64,000 bases of DNA from Demequina sediminis (GTDB taxonomy: Bacteria; Actinomycetota; Actinomycetes; Actinomycetales; Demequinaceae), in NCBI RefSeq assembly GCF_030296675.1, contig NZ_AP027736.1, positions 992,001-1,056,000 on the forward strand, in the 5' to 3' direction. Under the pieces are notes generated by a model that had not been told where the DNA came from, searched no databases, and saw only the letters and a program-made list of their open reading frames with translations. Shown piece by piece: positions 16,318-25,315 of this stretch. The first letter of the stretch is position 1, and the number at the start of each line of letters is the position of its first letter. The position numbers and the translations under genes are program-made.

Positions 16318-17010
16318 CTACGGCGAGGAGGGAGCGGCGGTGGCGGCGGCATCGGCCACCGGCGTGCGCTGGTCGACGTGGCGTCGTAGCGCATACGCGA
16401 GCACCCGCTCCTCGGCCGCATAGCGGCGCGCCGTGAGCCTCACGAGCTCGCGCACCTCGGTCGAGTCGAGGTGATCGCCCGCGCCGCCCAGGAGCGAGCG
16501 GACGAATCCCACGACGTCCGCGCCGGGGCGAATCGTGGCATGGGCCATGAACCCGATCGACTCCCACGTGCCCGGACCGAGACCGCGCACCGCGAGCAAC
16601 AGGTTTGCCACGGAGGCCTCGCGCTCGCGCACCGCGTCCTGGAAGTCCTTGGCGGTGCGAATGCCGGTGCCCACCAGCAGCCGGGCGGCCTCGTGGATGA
16701 CGTCGGCGCGCCGGCGCGGGACGCCGAGCACGGTCGAGTCTCCCCAGCGCTCCCCGATGACGGCACGCAGGTCCACCGGCTCGATCGCGACCAGATCCGC
16801 GAGATCGTCGAGCATGCTTCCCGCGCGGCGCCTCATGACGGTGTCCGCGATGTCGGCGACCGCGGCGGCCGGCAGCTGAGCCGCGAAGACGCCAGTGATG
16901 AGGGCGAGTTCGCTCTGAGACGGGAAACCCCACGGGGCGGCATCTCTCCAGCCGTCCGGCAGGATCCCGGTGAGCGCCGCCCTCAGCTCCGGCACCAGGT
17001 TCTCCACCAC
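16318..17010 (-). CDS. Putative HhH-GPD-like DNA-repair fold protein
   Basis: This 230-aa all-helical protein has a helix-hairpin-helix-like segment LLAVRGLGPGTWESIGF followed by RPGADVVGFVRSLLG. The segment resembles the HhH-GPD arrangement of endonuclease III-type glycosylases, in which an Asp follows the hairpin. The Fe-S cysteines and the usual catalytic lysine are not evident. It may be a non-catalytic or divergent relative. It is divergent from the epimerase gene at 17081. Confidence 0.5.
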   Translation of the reverse strand: MVENLVPELRAALTGILPDGWRDAAPWGFPSQSELALITGVFAAQLPAAAVADIADTVMRRRAGSMLDDLADLVAIEPVDLRAVIGERWGDSTVLGVPRRRADVIHEAARLLVGTGIRTAKDFQDAVREREASVANLLLAVRGLGPGTWESIGFMAHATIRPGADVVGFVRSLLGGAGDHLDSTEVRELVRLTARRYAAEERVLAYALRRHVDQRTPVADAAATAAPSSP

Positions 17011-17080
17011 ATGCTCAACCTACTCCCGCCGAGTGGCGGCGGCTACCACTCGCAGCGGAGCATCGTCATAGGCTCGGGAC

Positions 17081-18163
17081 ATGCGCATCCTCGTCATCGG
17101 CGGCACCGGCCTCATCTCCTCCGCGCTCGTCGCGCACGCGGCTCGCGACGGCCACGACGTCACCGTGGTGACGCGAGGCCACTCGACCCTGGCCCCGCTT
17201 CCGTCTGGCGTGCATTCCCTGCGCGCCGACGCGACCGACGCCCCCGCCCTGCGCACGGCGCTGCACGGCCTGCGTCTGCGCCGCGAGCGCTTCGATGCCG
17301 TCGTGCAGTTCATCGCGTTCACGCCGGAGCACGTCGCGGCGGACGTGGAGACCTTCGCCTCCCTGACGGACCAGTACGTGTTGGTCGCCACCTCGGCCTC
17401 GTACGCGACGTTCGACCGCTTCTACCCGCTCACCGAAGACACCCCTCAGGAGAACCTCTTCTGGGAGTACGCACGACTCAAGGCGCAGTGCGAGCGGGTG
17501 TTGCGCGACCGCGCGGACGCCGCGGGCCTGGGTTGGACCGTGGTACGCCCGGCGCACACGTACGGCGCCTCGAAGATTCCTGGCTACACCGGCAACTCGT
17601 CGCACCCGTGGACCCTCGTCGCACGCATGCGCCGCGGCGCGGACATCGTCATCCCAGGGGACGGCACGTCGCTGTGGACGCTCACGCACGCACGGGACGT
17701 GGCCTCGGGGATGCTGGGGCTCCTCGGCAACCCGGCCGCTCTCGGCGAGGCGGTGCACATCACGTCCGACGAGGCCCTGACGTGGATGGGCATCCACGCG
17801 CACATCGCACGTGCCGCGGGGCTCACCGCGGAGCAGTTCGCAGCCCAATGCGTGCACGTGCCCTCGGAGGCGCTGATCGCGGCACGCCCGCGCGAAGAGG
17901 GCTCGATCCGCGGCGACAAGATGCACGCCGCGGTGTACGACACCTCGAAGCTCCGCCGCCTGGTCCCCGGCTGGACGCCGACGACCTCCTTCGCGGAGGG
18001 GATCGCCGAGTCGATCGCGTGGTTCGAGGCGGACCCCGCCCGCCAGCAGATCAACCAGGACGCCGATGCGATGCTCGACGCGATCGCGGCGATCTATCGC
18101 GACGCGCTGGACCGCGTGCGCGCCGAGGTCACGCCGGGCCTCGAGCAGTCCGCGGCGCGATAG
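17081..18163 (+). CDS. NAD-dependent epimerase/dehydratase family protein
   Basis: A 360-aa extended-SDR protein with the Rossmann motif VIGGTGLISSALV at residues 5-17, ATSASYATF in place of the catalytic Ser/Thr strand and YARLKAQCE as the YxxxK-like motif. The second half (RPAHTYG...IPGDGTSLWTLTHARDVA) is the substrate domain seen in CSP41/YtcB-like members. The substrate is unknown. TAGGCT ends 6 nt before ATG 17081, so it is probably leaderless. Confidence 0.8.
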   Translation: MRILVIGGTGLISSALVAHAARDGHDVTVVTRGHSTLAPLPSGVHSLRADATDAPALRTALHGLRLRRERFDAVVQFIAFTPEHVAADVETFASLTDQYVLVATSASYATFDRFYPLTEDTPQENLFWEYARLKAQCERVLRDRADAAGLGWTVVRPAHTYGASKIPGYTGNSSHPWTLVARMRRGADIVIPGDGTSLWTLTHARDVASGMLGLLGNPAALGEAVHITSDEALTWMGIHAHIARAAGLTAEQFAAQCVHVPSEALIAARPREEGSIRGDKMHAAVYDTSKLRRLVPGWTPTTSFAEGIAESIAWFEADPARQQINQDADAMLDAIAAIYRDALDRVRAEVTPGLEQSAAR

Positions 18164-18165
18164 CC

Positions 18166-18390
18166 ATGCCTCCGGCACCCGGACGAGACCCCGAGGTCGC
18201 GTTTCCGCTCGCGATCGCGGCGGTCGTGTTGGGGGTCGTGGGACTCACCGTGCCATTGCTCGCATGGGTTGCGCTGGGGCTCAGCGTGATCGCCTACCTC
18301 CTCAACATGCCTCACGCGCCCACGCGCACACTGGCGATCGTGGGCGCGGTGCTGGGTCTCGTGGGCGTCTCGCAGTCGCTCATCGGCTGA
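18166..18390 (+). CDS. Small membrane protein with two hydrophobic segments
   Basis: A 74-aa protein starting two bases after the stop codon of the epimerase gene. After a short proline-rich N-terminus it has two or three hydrophobic stretches (PLAIAAVVLGVVGL, WVALGLSVIAYLL, LAIVGAVLGLVG), like the small DUF4190-type proteins of actinobacteria. Function unknown; position implies co-transcription with the epimerase gene. Confidence 0.6.
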   Translation: MPPAPGRDPEVAFPLAIAAVVLGVVGLTVPLLAWVALGLSVIAYLLNMPHAPTRTLAIVGAVLGLVGVSQSLIG

Positions 18391-18464
18391 GGCGGACCGG
18401 GCCCTAGGTAGCGGGCCGGGCGTGGCGTGCGGGCGTAGTGTCGAGACGGACGAAGGGAGCACCC

Positions 18465-19454
18465 ATGCACGCGATCGCCGCGTTCGCCGGCCTGCCGATC
18501 GAGAGCCACGACGCGCTCGTCGATGTCGAGTTGCCGATGCCCGACCACGGGCCGCGCGACCTGCTCATCCGGGTCGAGGCGGTGTCCGTCAACCCCGTCG
18601 ACGTCAAGGTGCGCGTCAACCGCTCCACCCCGGACCGCGCGCGCGTGCTGGGCTACGACGGCGCCGGGGTGGTCGAGGCCGTCGGCGCCGAGGTCGAGGG
18701 CTTCGCCCCCGGTGACGAGGTGTGGTGGGCGGGCGACCTCAAGCGCGCGGGATCGAACGCCGAGTTCCAGGCGGTCGACCACCGCATCGTCGCCCACAAG
18801 CCCACGACGTGGACGTTCGCGCAGGCGGCCGCGCTGCCCCTCACCGCGCTGACCGCGCTTGAGACCTTCGGCGACCACCTGCGGCTCGACGCGACCAGCA
18901 CGGGAACCCTGCTGATGGTGGGCGGCGCGGGCGGCGTCGGTTCCATCGCGATCCAGCTCGCGAAGGCGACCACGGACGTGCGAGTGCTGGCGACGGCGTC
19001 GCGCGAGGCCTCCTCCACCTGGGTGCGGGAGATGGGGGCCGATGCCGTGGTGGACCACCGCGACCTGGTCGCCGGGGTGCTGGCGGAGGCCCCCGAGGGG
19101 GTCGAATACGTGTTCTCGGCCTACACACCGGGCAACATCGCGTCGTACGCGAAGATTGGCACCCCCTTCGGCCACGTCGTGGTGATCGACGACGGCGCCG
19201 AGGACATCGCGCCGCTCAAGTCGAAGTCGATGTCGCTGCACTGGGAGTTCATGTTCACCCGGGCGTTCCACCAGGCGAAGGACATGCACCGCCAGGGCGA
19301 GATGCTCGCGCAGGTCGCACACCTCGCCGACCGCGGCGAGATCCGCTCCACCGCGACCGAGTTTCTCGACGGATTCACGGCGGCCTCGCTGCGCGAGGCC
19401 CACCGTCGTGTCGAGTCGACCTCCGTGATCGGCAAGGTGGTGGTCCACCGCTAG
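18465..19454 (+). CDS. Zinc-type alcohol dehydrogenase-like / quinone reductase
   Basis: A 329-aa medium-chain reductase of the ZADH/YhdN-like group. The N-terminal domain has VNPVDVKVR and LGYDGAGVVEAVG, and the Rossmann domain has LMVGGAGGVGSIAIQLA. The C-terminus ends GKVVVHR, as in the zinc-binding alcohol dehydrogenase family annotated in many actinobacteria. Zinc-binding cysteines are absent, so a quinone or enone substrate is more likely than an alcohol. ATG 18465 follows GAAGGGAG. Confidence 0.82.
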   Translation: MHAIAAFAGLPIESHDALVDVELPMPDHGPRDLLIRVEAVSVNPVDVKVRVNRSTPDRARVLGYDGAGVVEAVGAEVEGFAPGDEVWWAGDLKRAGSNAEFQAVDHRIVAHKPTTWTFAQAAALPLTALTALETFGDHLRLDATSTGTLLMVGGAGGVGSIAIQLAKATTDVRVLATASREASSTWVREMGADAVVDHRDLVAGVLAEAPEGVEYVFSAYTPGNIASYAKIGTPFGHVVVIDDGAEDIAPLKSKSMSLHWEFMFTRAFHQAKDMHRQGEMLAQVAHLADRGEIRSTATEFLDGFTAASLREAHRRVESTSVIGKVVVHR

Positions 19455-19480
19455 CAACCTCGGCGTCGCGCGTCTGGCCG

Positions 19481-19990
19481 TCAGTGCGAGAGGATGCCGC
19501 GGTAGATCGCGAGGTCTTCGTCCGAGAACACGCAGAACACCACGGACTCCACGTCGGGCGCGGTCGCGAGCGCTCGTCGCACCGCATGCACCGCGATCGC
19601 CGCCGCCTGGTCCTGCGGGTAGCCGAAGATCCCCGTGGAGATGGACGGGAAGGCGACCGAACGGCACCCGTGCTCCTGCGCGAGCACCACCGCCGCGGTG
19701 TAGCAGCCCGCGAGGGCCTCGGCCTCGCCCTGGTCTCCCCCGTGCCAGACGGGCCCCACCGCATGAATCACGTGGCGCGCGGGAAGGCGGTGTCCGCCGG
19801 TGATGCGCGCCTGCCCAGTGGGGCAGCCACGCAGCGCGGCACACTCCTCGAGCAGTCCCGGACCCGCGGCACGGTGAATCGCGCCGTCGACGCCGCCGCC
19901 TCCGAGGAGCGACGAGTTCGCCGCGTTGACGATCGCGTCGACCGCGACCCTGGTGATGTCCGCCCGTCGCACCGAGAGCACCGCCGTCAT
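19481..19990 (-). CDS. Macrodomain O-acetyl-ADP-ribose deacetylase (YmdB-like)
   Basis: A 169-aa stand-alone macrodomain. It has the conserved [22 protein letters not shown] segment (split here as [12 protein letters not shown] and [10 protein letters not shown], residues ~22-43), which binds ADP-ribose, and the distal loop [12 protein letters not shown] near residue 117. Such enzymes hydrolyse O-acetyl-ADP-ribose or remove ADP-ribose from acidic residues. Size and motifs are complete. It converges on the preceding reductase gene. Confidence 0.92.
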   Translation of the reverse strand: MTAVLSVRRADITRVAVDAIVNAANSSLLGGGGVDGAIHRAAGPGLLEECAALRGCPTGQARITGGHRLPARHVIHAVGPVWHGGDQGEAEALAGCYTAAVVLAQEHGCRSVAFPSISTGIFGYPQDQAAAIAVHAVRRALATAPDVESVVFCVFSDEDLAIYRGILSH

Positions 19991-20064
19991 CGCCGTCTCC
20001 TCTCCCTGTCCTCACCCTAGGGCGACACCGGGAACATCGGCCGCTCGCCGAGGGTTGGGTCGAC

Positions 20065-21011
20065 ATGACCTGGACGAGCGACAGCATTCCCGACCTCACC
20101 GGCCGCGTCGCCGTGGTCACCGGAGCCAACGGCGGGCTGGGCCTGGCGTGCACTACCGCGCTCGCACGGAGGGGCGCCCACGTGGTGATGGCGGCGCGCT
20201 CCCCTCCAAGACGGCCGATGCCACGGCCGCGGTCCTCTCGCAGGTGCCGGGCGCCTCGCTCGAGAGCGTCCCGCTCGATCTCGCCTCTCAAGAGGCGGCG
20301 CGCGCGGCGGGCGACCTCATTGCCGGCCGGCACTCGCGCATCGACATCGTCATCGCCAACGCGGGCGTCATGGCACTGCCCCAGGGCCGCACCCCCGATG
20401 GCTTCGAGACCCAGCTCGCGGTCAACCACCTCGGCCACTGGACCCTGCTCGCGCGGCTCATGCCGGGCATCGTCGCCGCGCCCGCGGCACGCATCGTCAC
20501 CACCACGTCGATCGCGCGACTTGTCGGCGCTCCCGTCGACCCCGCCGACCCCCACCTCGACGAGGGCTACGAGGACTGGGCCGCATACGGACGCTCGAAG
20601 CTCGCGGCCCTCCATCTCGCGATCGGGCTCGACCGCGCACTGCGGGCCGCGGGCCTGCCCGCACGTGCCCTCGCGGCGCATCCCGGAATCTCCCACACTG
20701 ACCTTCAGAAGCGCACCGTGCGCGAGGGCGGCGGTGGGACCCAGGGACCGTTCTGGGAGCGCTATGCCGAGCGCAGGGGCATGAGCCCCGAGCGCGGCGC
20801 GCTGTCGCAGTTGCGCGCCGCGACGGACCCACGCGCGCGCGGCGGCTCGCTCTACGGCCCCCGGTGGGCGCTTGCCGGGGATCCCGTCCGCCGGTTGCTC
20901 GTGCGCGAGCGCGGCCGGTCTCTCGACCGTGCGATCGCGCGCCTGTGGAGCGTCTCGGAGTCGCTGACCGGGGAGACGCTCGACCCCTCGCCACAGCACC
21001 AACGGGCATAA
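20065..21011 (+). CDS. Short-chain dehydrogenase/reductase (one-base break)
   Basis: A classical SDR of the retinol-dehydrogenase-like type. The cofactor motif VVTGANGGLGLA and HVVMAARS are in the first frame. ANAGVMALPQG, TTTSIARL and the catalytic AYGRSKLA follow in another frame that ends at 21011. One extra C in the four-C run at 20201-20204 joins them as AARSPSKTADA, so the protein would be ~315 aa. The substrate is unknown. The break is probably a sequence error. Confidence 0.8.
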
Positions 21012-21114
21012 TCTCGGGCAAAGGGGATTGTCTGGCGGTCCTTGTCGGTTGTCGCACGTGTGGGATGCGCCGCTCCCGCCGCCTTCCCCGGCGCACGGGG
21101 TCGAGGAGGACAGC

Positions 21115-22011
21115 ATGACGCGGGACCAGTTGACGTTCGACAATCCCAAGGAGCGCTACGCGGACCTGCGCGGCGAGGCCCAGGAGCAGCCATTCCCCGG
21201 CCTCGACAGGGATCTCACGCCGAGCGCGGACCACGGGGAGCTCTCGTATCGCGGCACGGGGCGCCTCGAGGGGCGCAAGGCGCTCGTGACGGGCGCGGAC
21301 TCGGGAATCGGCGCCGCCGTGGCGATCGCCTTCGCGCGCGAGGGCGCCGACGTCGCGCTGTCGTATCTGCCCGAGGAGCAGGTGGACGCCCAACGGATCG
21401 CTCGCCTCATCGAGGATGCGGGCCGCCACGCGGTGCTGTTGCCCGGCGACATCCGCGATCACGAGTTCTGCACGTCGCTGGTCTCGGACGCCGTGCAGCA
21501 GCTGGACGGCCTCGACATCCTGGTCAACAATGCGGGACACCAGGTCTACGAGACCGACTTCGAGAACCTTGAGCCCGAGCAACTCGAGCGCACCCTCACG
21601 ACCAACATCTCCGCGATGTTCTGGATCACGCAGGCGGCGCTTCCGCACCTCCCGGCGGGCTCGGCCATCATCAACACGACCTCGGTCCAGGCGTACAAGC
21701 CGTCTCCGATCCTGGTCGACTACGCCTCGACCAAGGCCGCGATCAACGCGTACACCAAGGCGCTCGCGCAGCAACTCGCCTCGCGCGGGATCCGCGTCAA
21801 CGCGGTGGCCCCCGGCCCCATCTGGACGCCGCTGCAGGTCACCGAGGGGCAGCCGCCCGAGAAGCTCGACGGCTTCGGTGAGAACACCGCGCTGGGCCGC
21901 ATGGGACAACCGGTCGAGTGTGCCCCTGCCTACGTGTTCCTCGCCTCGCCCGAGTCGAGCTACGTGGTGGGCGAGACCATCAACGTCAACGGCGGGCTGC
22001 CCACGCCCTAG
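21115..22011 (+). CDS. Glucose/ribitol dehydrogenase-like SDR oxidoreductase
   Basis: A 298-aa SDR of the YhdF/YghA subgroup, which has a ~45-aa N-terminal arm before the Rossmann fold. Visible are VTGADSGIGAAVAIAF (residues ~56-71), VNNAGHQ, the Ser in NTTSVQ, catalytic YASTKAA and the terminal GETINVNGG. The NAD(P)-linked role in general stress is known for homologues, and the substrate is uncertain. ATG 21115 follows GAGGAGGA. A 12-bp hairpin terminates the region downstream. Confidence 0.85.
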   Translation: MTRDQLTFDNPKERYADLRGEAQEQPFPGLDRDLTPSADHGELSYRGTGRLEGRKALVTGADSGIGAAVAIAFAREGADVALSYLPEEQVDAQRIARLIEDAGRHAVLLPGDIRDHEFCTSLVSDAVQQLDGLDILVNNAGHQVYETDFENLEPEQLERTLTTNISAMFWITQAALPHLPAGSAIINTTSVQAYKPSPILVDYASTKAAINAYTKALAQQLASRGIRVNAVAPGPIWTPLQVTEGQPPEKLDGFGENTALGRMGQPVECAPAYVFLASPESSYVVGETINVNGGLPTP

Positions 22012-22072
22012 CCTCGCTCGCACCGCTACGCGCAACGTCGTATGGCTCACGCGCACTGGGCGAGAGAGACTG

Positions 22073-22102
22073 CAGCCGGCGGGGCCGTTCCCCCGCCGGC
22101 TG
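22073..22102 (+). terminator. Hairpin after the SDR gene
   Basis: Perfect 12-bp stem CAGCCGGCGGGG (22073-22084) with its complement at 22091-22102 and a 6-nt loop, 60 bp after the SDR stop and just before the lipoprotein start. There is no U-tract, as is common in high-GC actinobacteria. Confidence 0.6.
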
Positions 22103-22276
22103 GGGACGCCATGGACGCCACGCACCTGCGGGGGCAGCCGCCGCGACCATTGTCGGCGTGCTCCTGGCCGGCTGCGGCGGCGCGGCCTCGCCCGCCTCCC
22201 CCACCCCCACCGCACTCGCGACGGGTGCGGGAGGATCCGCGAGCCCCGCGCCCGCACCCTCGGACACCGCGACGGG

Positions 22277-22301
22277 TGAAGTTGACCCCGTTTCCCGGAC
22301 A
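22277..22301. repeat. Left terminal inverted repeat of the IS3-family element
   Basis: Begins TGAAGTTGACCCCG and ends CCGGACA. It pairs with 23548-23572 with five mismatches. Confidence 0.85.
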
Positions 22302-22314
22302 GGTAGTTGGTTGG

Positions 22315-23148
22315 TCATGCGGCCAGCGCGAGCTGGTGGCGTTCGTACTCTAGCGGGCTGAGGTAGCCCAGGGCGCTGTGGCGTCGGCGGGCGTTGTACC
22401 AGCCGTCGATCCAGGTGTAGGAGCCTCGCCGGGCATCCTCGATGGTCGCGAAGACGTGCCGGTGGTAGTACTCGTTTTTGAACACCGACCAGAACGACTC
22501 GGCCGGGGCGTTATCCCAACACACGCCGGTGCGGCCCATCGATCGCAGCAGTCCGAGTTCCTTGGCGGCAGCGGCGATCTGTGCGCTGGTGTATTGGACG
22601 CCGCGGTCGGCGTGGAAGACGACCTTGCCGGCCAGGTCGCCGCGCAGGGCCACGGCCTGGCGCAGCGCGGCCTCGACCACGTCGGTGTGCAGCGAGTCGG
22701 CGACGGCCCGACCCAGGACCCTGCGGGTGTGTCCATCGCGCACGACGCACAGGTACGCCCAGCCCTCACCGGTGCGCAGATACGTGATGTCGGACAGCCA
22801 CACGCAGTCACGTGCGCCGGTGTCGAAAGCGCGCTCGACAAGGTCAGGCACGGGGAACGGGTCGGCACCACGCACCGTGGTCGGCGGATGCCACGTGCGC
22901 GGGCTGATCCCTGCGATACCAGCGTCTTTCATCAACGACGCGACCTTCTTGCGTGACACCGCCACACCCTCGTCGCGCAGGTCCGCCCGGATGCGCGGGG
23001 CCCCATAGGTGCCAGCCGACGCATCGTGGAACGCGCGGATCTGAGCCGTGAGATCGGCATCGCGTTGCTCGCGCGCGGAGGGCCCTGCGGCCTGCCTGGC
23101 CCGCCACTCGTAGTAGCGGCGACGGTCCACGCCAAGCAGGTCGCACAT
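22315..23148 (-). CDS. IS3-family transposase OrfB (DDE integrase domain)
   Basis: The catalytic half of the transposase. An HTH_21-like N-terminal part (SAGTYGAPRIRADL) precedes the rve integrase core with the triad D in WLSDITYL, D in FHADRGVQYTS and E in AESFWSVFKNE, then the typical C-terminal WYNARRRHSALGYLSP. The frame stays open upstream to the slip site near 23235, so the usual product is an OrfAB fusion made by -1 frameshifting. A separate start at 23148 is only the first in-frame ATG. Confidence 0.95.
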   Translation of the reverse strand: MCDLLGVDRRRYYEWRARQAAGPSAREQRDADLTAQIRAFHDASAGTYGAPRIRADLRDEGVAVSRKKVASLMKDAGIAGISPRTWHPPTTVRGADPFPVPDLVERAFDTGARDCVWLSDITYLRTGEGWAYLCVVRDGHTRRVLGRAVADSLHTDVVEAALRQAVALRGDLAGKVVFHADRGVQYTSAQIAAAAKELGLLRSMGRTGVCWDNAPAESFWSVFKNEYYHRHVFATIEDARRGSYTWIDGWYNARRRHSALGYLSPLEYERHQLALAA

Positions 23149-23183
23149 GCGGGTGACCGGGTAGTTGGCCTTCTCCGCCTCGA

Positions 23184-23495
23184 TCAGCGCGAACCGTTCC
23201 TCCGGTCGTGCTTCGAGGCGAAGAAGGCCGCCGCTTTTCCCAAGAACTCGTTATCCATCCGCAGCTCGGCAACCTCGCGCCTGAGCCGATCGAGCTCGGC
23301 CCGCTCGTCGACATCCAACGGCCGCTCACCCCCGCCCGACCGTGCCCGCTCGGCCGCGACCCAGCGCCCCAACAAGGCCTCACCCACGCCGATCTCACGC
23401 GCCACCGCGACGATCGTGCGCCCGGTATCGATCACCAGCCGCGCAGCCTCACGCCGATACTCCGGCGTATACGTCTTCCTCTTCTTCGTGCCCAT
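23184..23495 (-). CDS. IS3-family transposase OrfA (HTH and leucine zipper)
   Basis: A 103-aa DNA-binding subunit. The helix-turn-helix lies around TPEYRREAARLVIDTG...VAREIGVGEALLGRW, followed by a heptad-like segment (AELDRLRREVAELRMDNEFL) for dimerisation. ATG 23495 is chosen because GGGAGGA lies 7-8 bases before it. The sequence GGAAAAG (complement of 23235-23240) allows a -1 slip into the OrfB frame, giving LGK then SGGLLRLEARPEER. This is the normal, functional frameshift of the family, unlike the other breaks in this window. Confidence 0.93.
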   Translation of the reverse strand: MGTKKRKTYTPEYRREAARLVIDTGRTIVAVAREIGVGEALLGRWVAAERARSGGGERPLDVDERAELDRLRREVAELRMDNEFLGKAAAFFASKHDRRNGSR

Positions 23496-23547
23496 CACGG
23501 ACATCCTCCCCGACAGGCACTCGCTCACGCGAAACCCGTCTGGTCAG

Positions 23548-23572
23548 TGTCCGGAATCCGGGGTCAACCCCA
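23548..23572. repeat. Right terminal inverted repeat of the IS3-family element
   Basis: Reads outward as TGGGGTTGACCCCG...CCGGACA on the minus strand. A GGG target copy follows at 23573-23575. Confidence 0.85.
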
Positions 23573-24082
23573 GGGGACACCCACCGCGGCCACGGAGGGA
23601 GAGCCGAACGATGACGAGTACTGCGAGCTCGTGATCGGCGCCGTGACGCGGTACAACGATGCGCTCGCCACGTATGTCGAGGACGCCTTGGCTGCGGTGA
23701 CCGCCGCGGGCCTCGCCGGCGACATGTCGGGGGTCAACGCCTTGGGCACGACCGTCAACGACCTCGGCCTCGACGCGCGCGATGCGCTGTACGACGCCGT
23801 CGAGCTCGCGGATGACCCGGCCGCGCGAGACGGCCTGGCGGGGATGATTGCCTACGTGGACTCCTACCTGTCCCCCGTCGCGCTCGTGATGATCGCGGCC
23901 ACCGACTTCGCCTCGCTGAACGAGGATCTGGTGAGCCTCACCCAGTCACGCATGGACCTCATCGAGGCACAGTCGGGACACGCCGCTGCCGTCGAGGCCT
24001 ACACCGAGGATCGCTGCGGAGTCGAGATCGACGTCATGACGGCCGCGTAGGCGTCGCGCCAGCCCGGTGCGGCGCGCATCGG

Positions 24083-24113
24083 TTGACCCTCATGCGGGAC
24101 CACGTGCTATCAC
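24083..24113 (+). promoter_or_regulatory. Putative promoter of the LuxR-family regulator
   Basis: TTGACC (24083-24088), a 19-bp spacer and TATCAC (24108-24113) that ends 6 nt before ATG 24120. The layout fits a leaderless mRNA. Confidence 0.4.
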
Positions 24114-24119
24114 CGTCCT

Positions 24120-24980
24120 ATGTCCCCTGCAGCGCGAGCGAACGAGCCGTCCGCCGCGGAGTACGAGAGCCTGCTCGCCCTGCTCTCGGAGGCGGCGGCC
24201 ACCACGACCAGGCACGACTTCGGGGCGGTGGTGTGCGAGGGACTCCTCGGCCTGCTGGAGCCGGCGGTGTCGGTGTCCTACAACGAGATCGGCAACGACA
24301 TCGACCGCACGGCGGCCGTCATCCGGCCGGACCCTGGACCGGACTGGTTCGCCGAGCACCAGGGCTTCTACGAGGCGCACATGCACGAGAATCCGCTCGT
24401 GGCCCTCGCTGCGACCGAGGGCCTGCCCGAGCCGCGTGACTGGGTGGACGTCGACCCAGACCGCCGCTTCGAGACCACCCCGCTCTTTCGAGGCTTCTAT
24501 GCTCCGCTCGGCATTCGCAGCCAGCTGGCGTTTGCCTTCCCCGGCGACGGCACGATCGTCGGAATCGCCGTCAACCGCGACGGCACGCCCTTCTCGGACC
24601 GGGAGCGCAGGCTGATGGGCCTCGCGGCGCCGCTGATCGCGCTCGCGCATCGCCACGCCGTCGGGACCACCGCGCCGCTGCTACGCCCGGCGGGAGCCGG
24701 ACTCGGGGACGCCTGGACGCCTGCGGATCAGGCGATCGACGTCATGGTGAGCCGGCTGCGCGGGCGCGGCCTGACGGACCGCCAGGCACTCGTGGTGGCG
24801 CACGCCGCCGTGGGCGCGACCACGCGACAGCTCGCGCGCACGCTCGGCATCTCGGATGGCACCGCGCGCAAGCACCTCGAGAATGCGTATGCACGGCTGG
24901 GGGTCACCAACAGGGTCGCCGCGGCCGCGGTCGCACTGGGGCACGCGGGTCACGAGCGCTCCGCGCCCTCTCACACCTGA
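24120..24980 (+). CDS. LuxR-family transcriptional regulator
   Basis: A 286-aa regulator with a ~190-aa N-terminal sensor-like region (possibly GAF-type, not clearly recognisable) and a C-terminal LuxR-type helix-turn-helix: GLTDRQALVVAHAAVGATTRQLARTLGIS (read in parts) followed by GTARKHLENAYARLGV near residue 250. No phosphorylatable receiver domain is visible. Targets are unknown. It directly follows the IS-interrupted lipoprotein gene. Its stop overlaps the end of the convergent DUF202 gene by 10 bp. Confidence 0.85.
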   Translation: MSPAARANEPSAAEYESLLALLSEAAATTTRHDFGAVVCEGLLGLLEPAVSVSYNEIGNDIDRTAAVIRPDPGPDWFAEHQGFYEAHMHENPLVALAATEGLPEPRDWVDVDPDRRFETTPLFRGFYAPLGIRSQLAFAFPGDGTIVGIAVNRDGTPFSDRERRLMGLAAPLIALAHRHAVGTTAPLLRPAGAGLGDAWTPADQAIDVMVSRLRGRGLTDRQALVVAHAAVGATTRQLARTLGISDGTARKHLENAYARLGVTNRVAAAAVALGHAGHERSAPSHT

Positions 24981-25315
24981 AGCATGACCCACGCCAGCGC
25001 CGCGATGCAGAGCGCGGCCGTGCCGCCCGCCACCAGCGACTGCCTCACGAGCGCGTGACCGATTGCGGCGGGGCGGCGCAGGACGTGGCCGTGCTCGTCG
25101 ATGGTCGCCACATACGCCGACACCGACGCGTGGACCGCGAGCGCGAGCCCCACCCCGGCGGCGCCGGCCGCGAGCATCCACCACCCGAAGTCATCGGTGA
25201 GCATCCTCGCGATGGCAAGCGCCGCGAGCGCCACCTGGAACGTCGTGCGGCGCCACGACAGGACCGTGAGGTCGACCGCGTACAGATTCTGACGCCTGAC
25301 CCGCCTGCCCTTCAC
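24971..25315 (-). CDS. DUF202 family membrane protein (second gene of pair)
   Basis: A 114-aa protein with three hydrophobic segments (VALAALAIARML, WMLAAGAAGVGLALAVHA, VAGGTAALCIAALAWVML) preceded by the LSWRRTTFQ signature region of DUF202. GTG 25315 overlaps the stop of the first DUF202 gene (GTGA), which fixes the start and implies coupling. DUF202 proteins often occur as such pairs in actinobacteria; their function is not established. Confidence 0.8.
   Translation of the reverse strand: MKGRRVRRQNLYAVDLTVLSWRRTTFQVALAALAIARMLTDDFGWWMLAAGAAGVGLALAVHASVSAYVATIDEHGHVLRRPAAIGHALVRQSLVAGGTAALCIAALAWVMLQV

Larger units (their letters stand above)
22277..23572 (-). mobile_element. IS3-family insertion sequence, 1296 bp, apparently complete
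   Basis: The ends form imperfect 25-bp inverted repeats, 20 of 25 matching, starting TG and containing GTTGACCCCG and CCGGACA. Flanking GGG triplets (22274-22276 and 23573-23575) fit a 3-bp target duplication. Inside are orfA and orfB on the minus strand in the usual -1 frame relation, with an A4G slip site. All catalytic residues are present, so it may be active. Confidence 0.93.
22111..24050 (+). pseudogene. Lipoprotein gene interrupted by an IS3-family element
   Basis: The 5' part encodes a signal sequence with lipobox VLLAGCGG and a Pro/Thr/Ser-rich linker up to base 22276. The 3' part from 23573 encodes GTPTAATEGEPNDDEYC and a helical ~150-aa domain ending at 24050. Removing the element plus one GGG target copy fuses the two halves in frame, so the gene was intact before insertion. 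The start is uncertain: ATG 22111 needs one base corrected in the five-G run at 22130-22134. The domain is not recognised; two cysteines (EYCEL, DRCGVE) may pair. Confidence 0.75.

Noticed and set aside
23235-23240. Treating the orfA/orfB offset as another sequencing error
   Set aside because: An A4G slip site and the -1 relation are the normal expression mechanism of IS3-family elements.
22277-24050. Prophage or genomic island
   Set aside because: Only a single IS element is present; no integrase, tRNA target, phage genes or broad composition shift.
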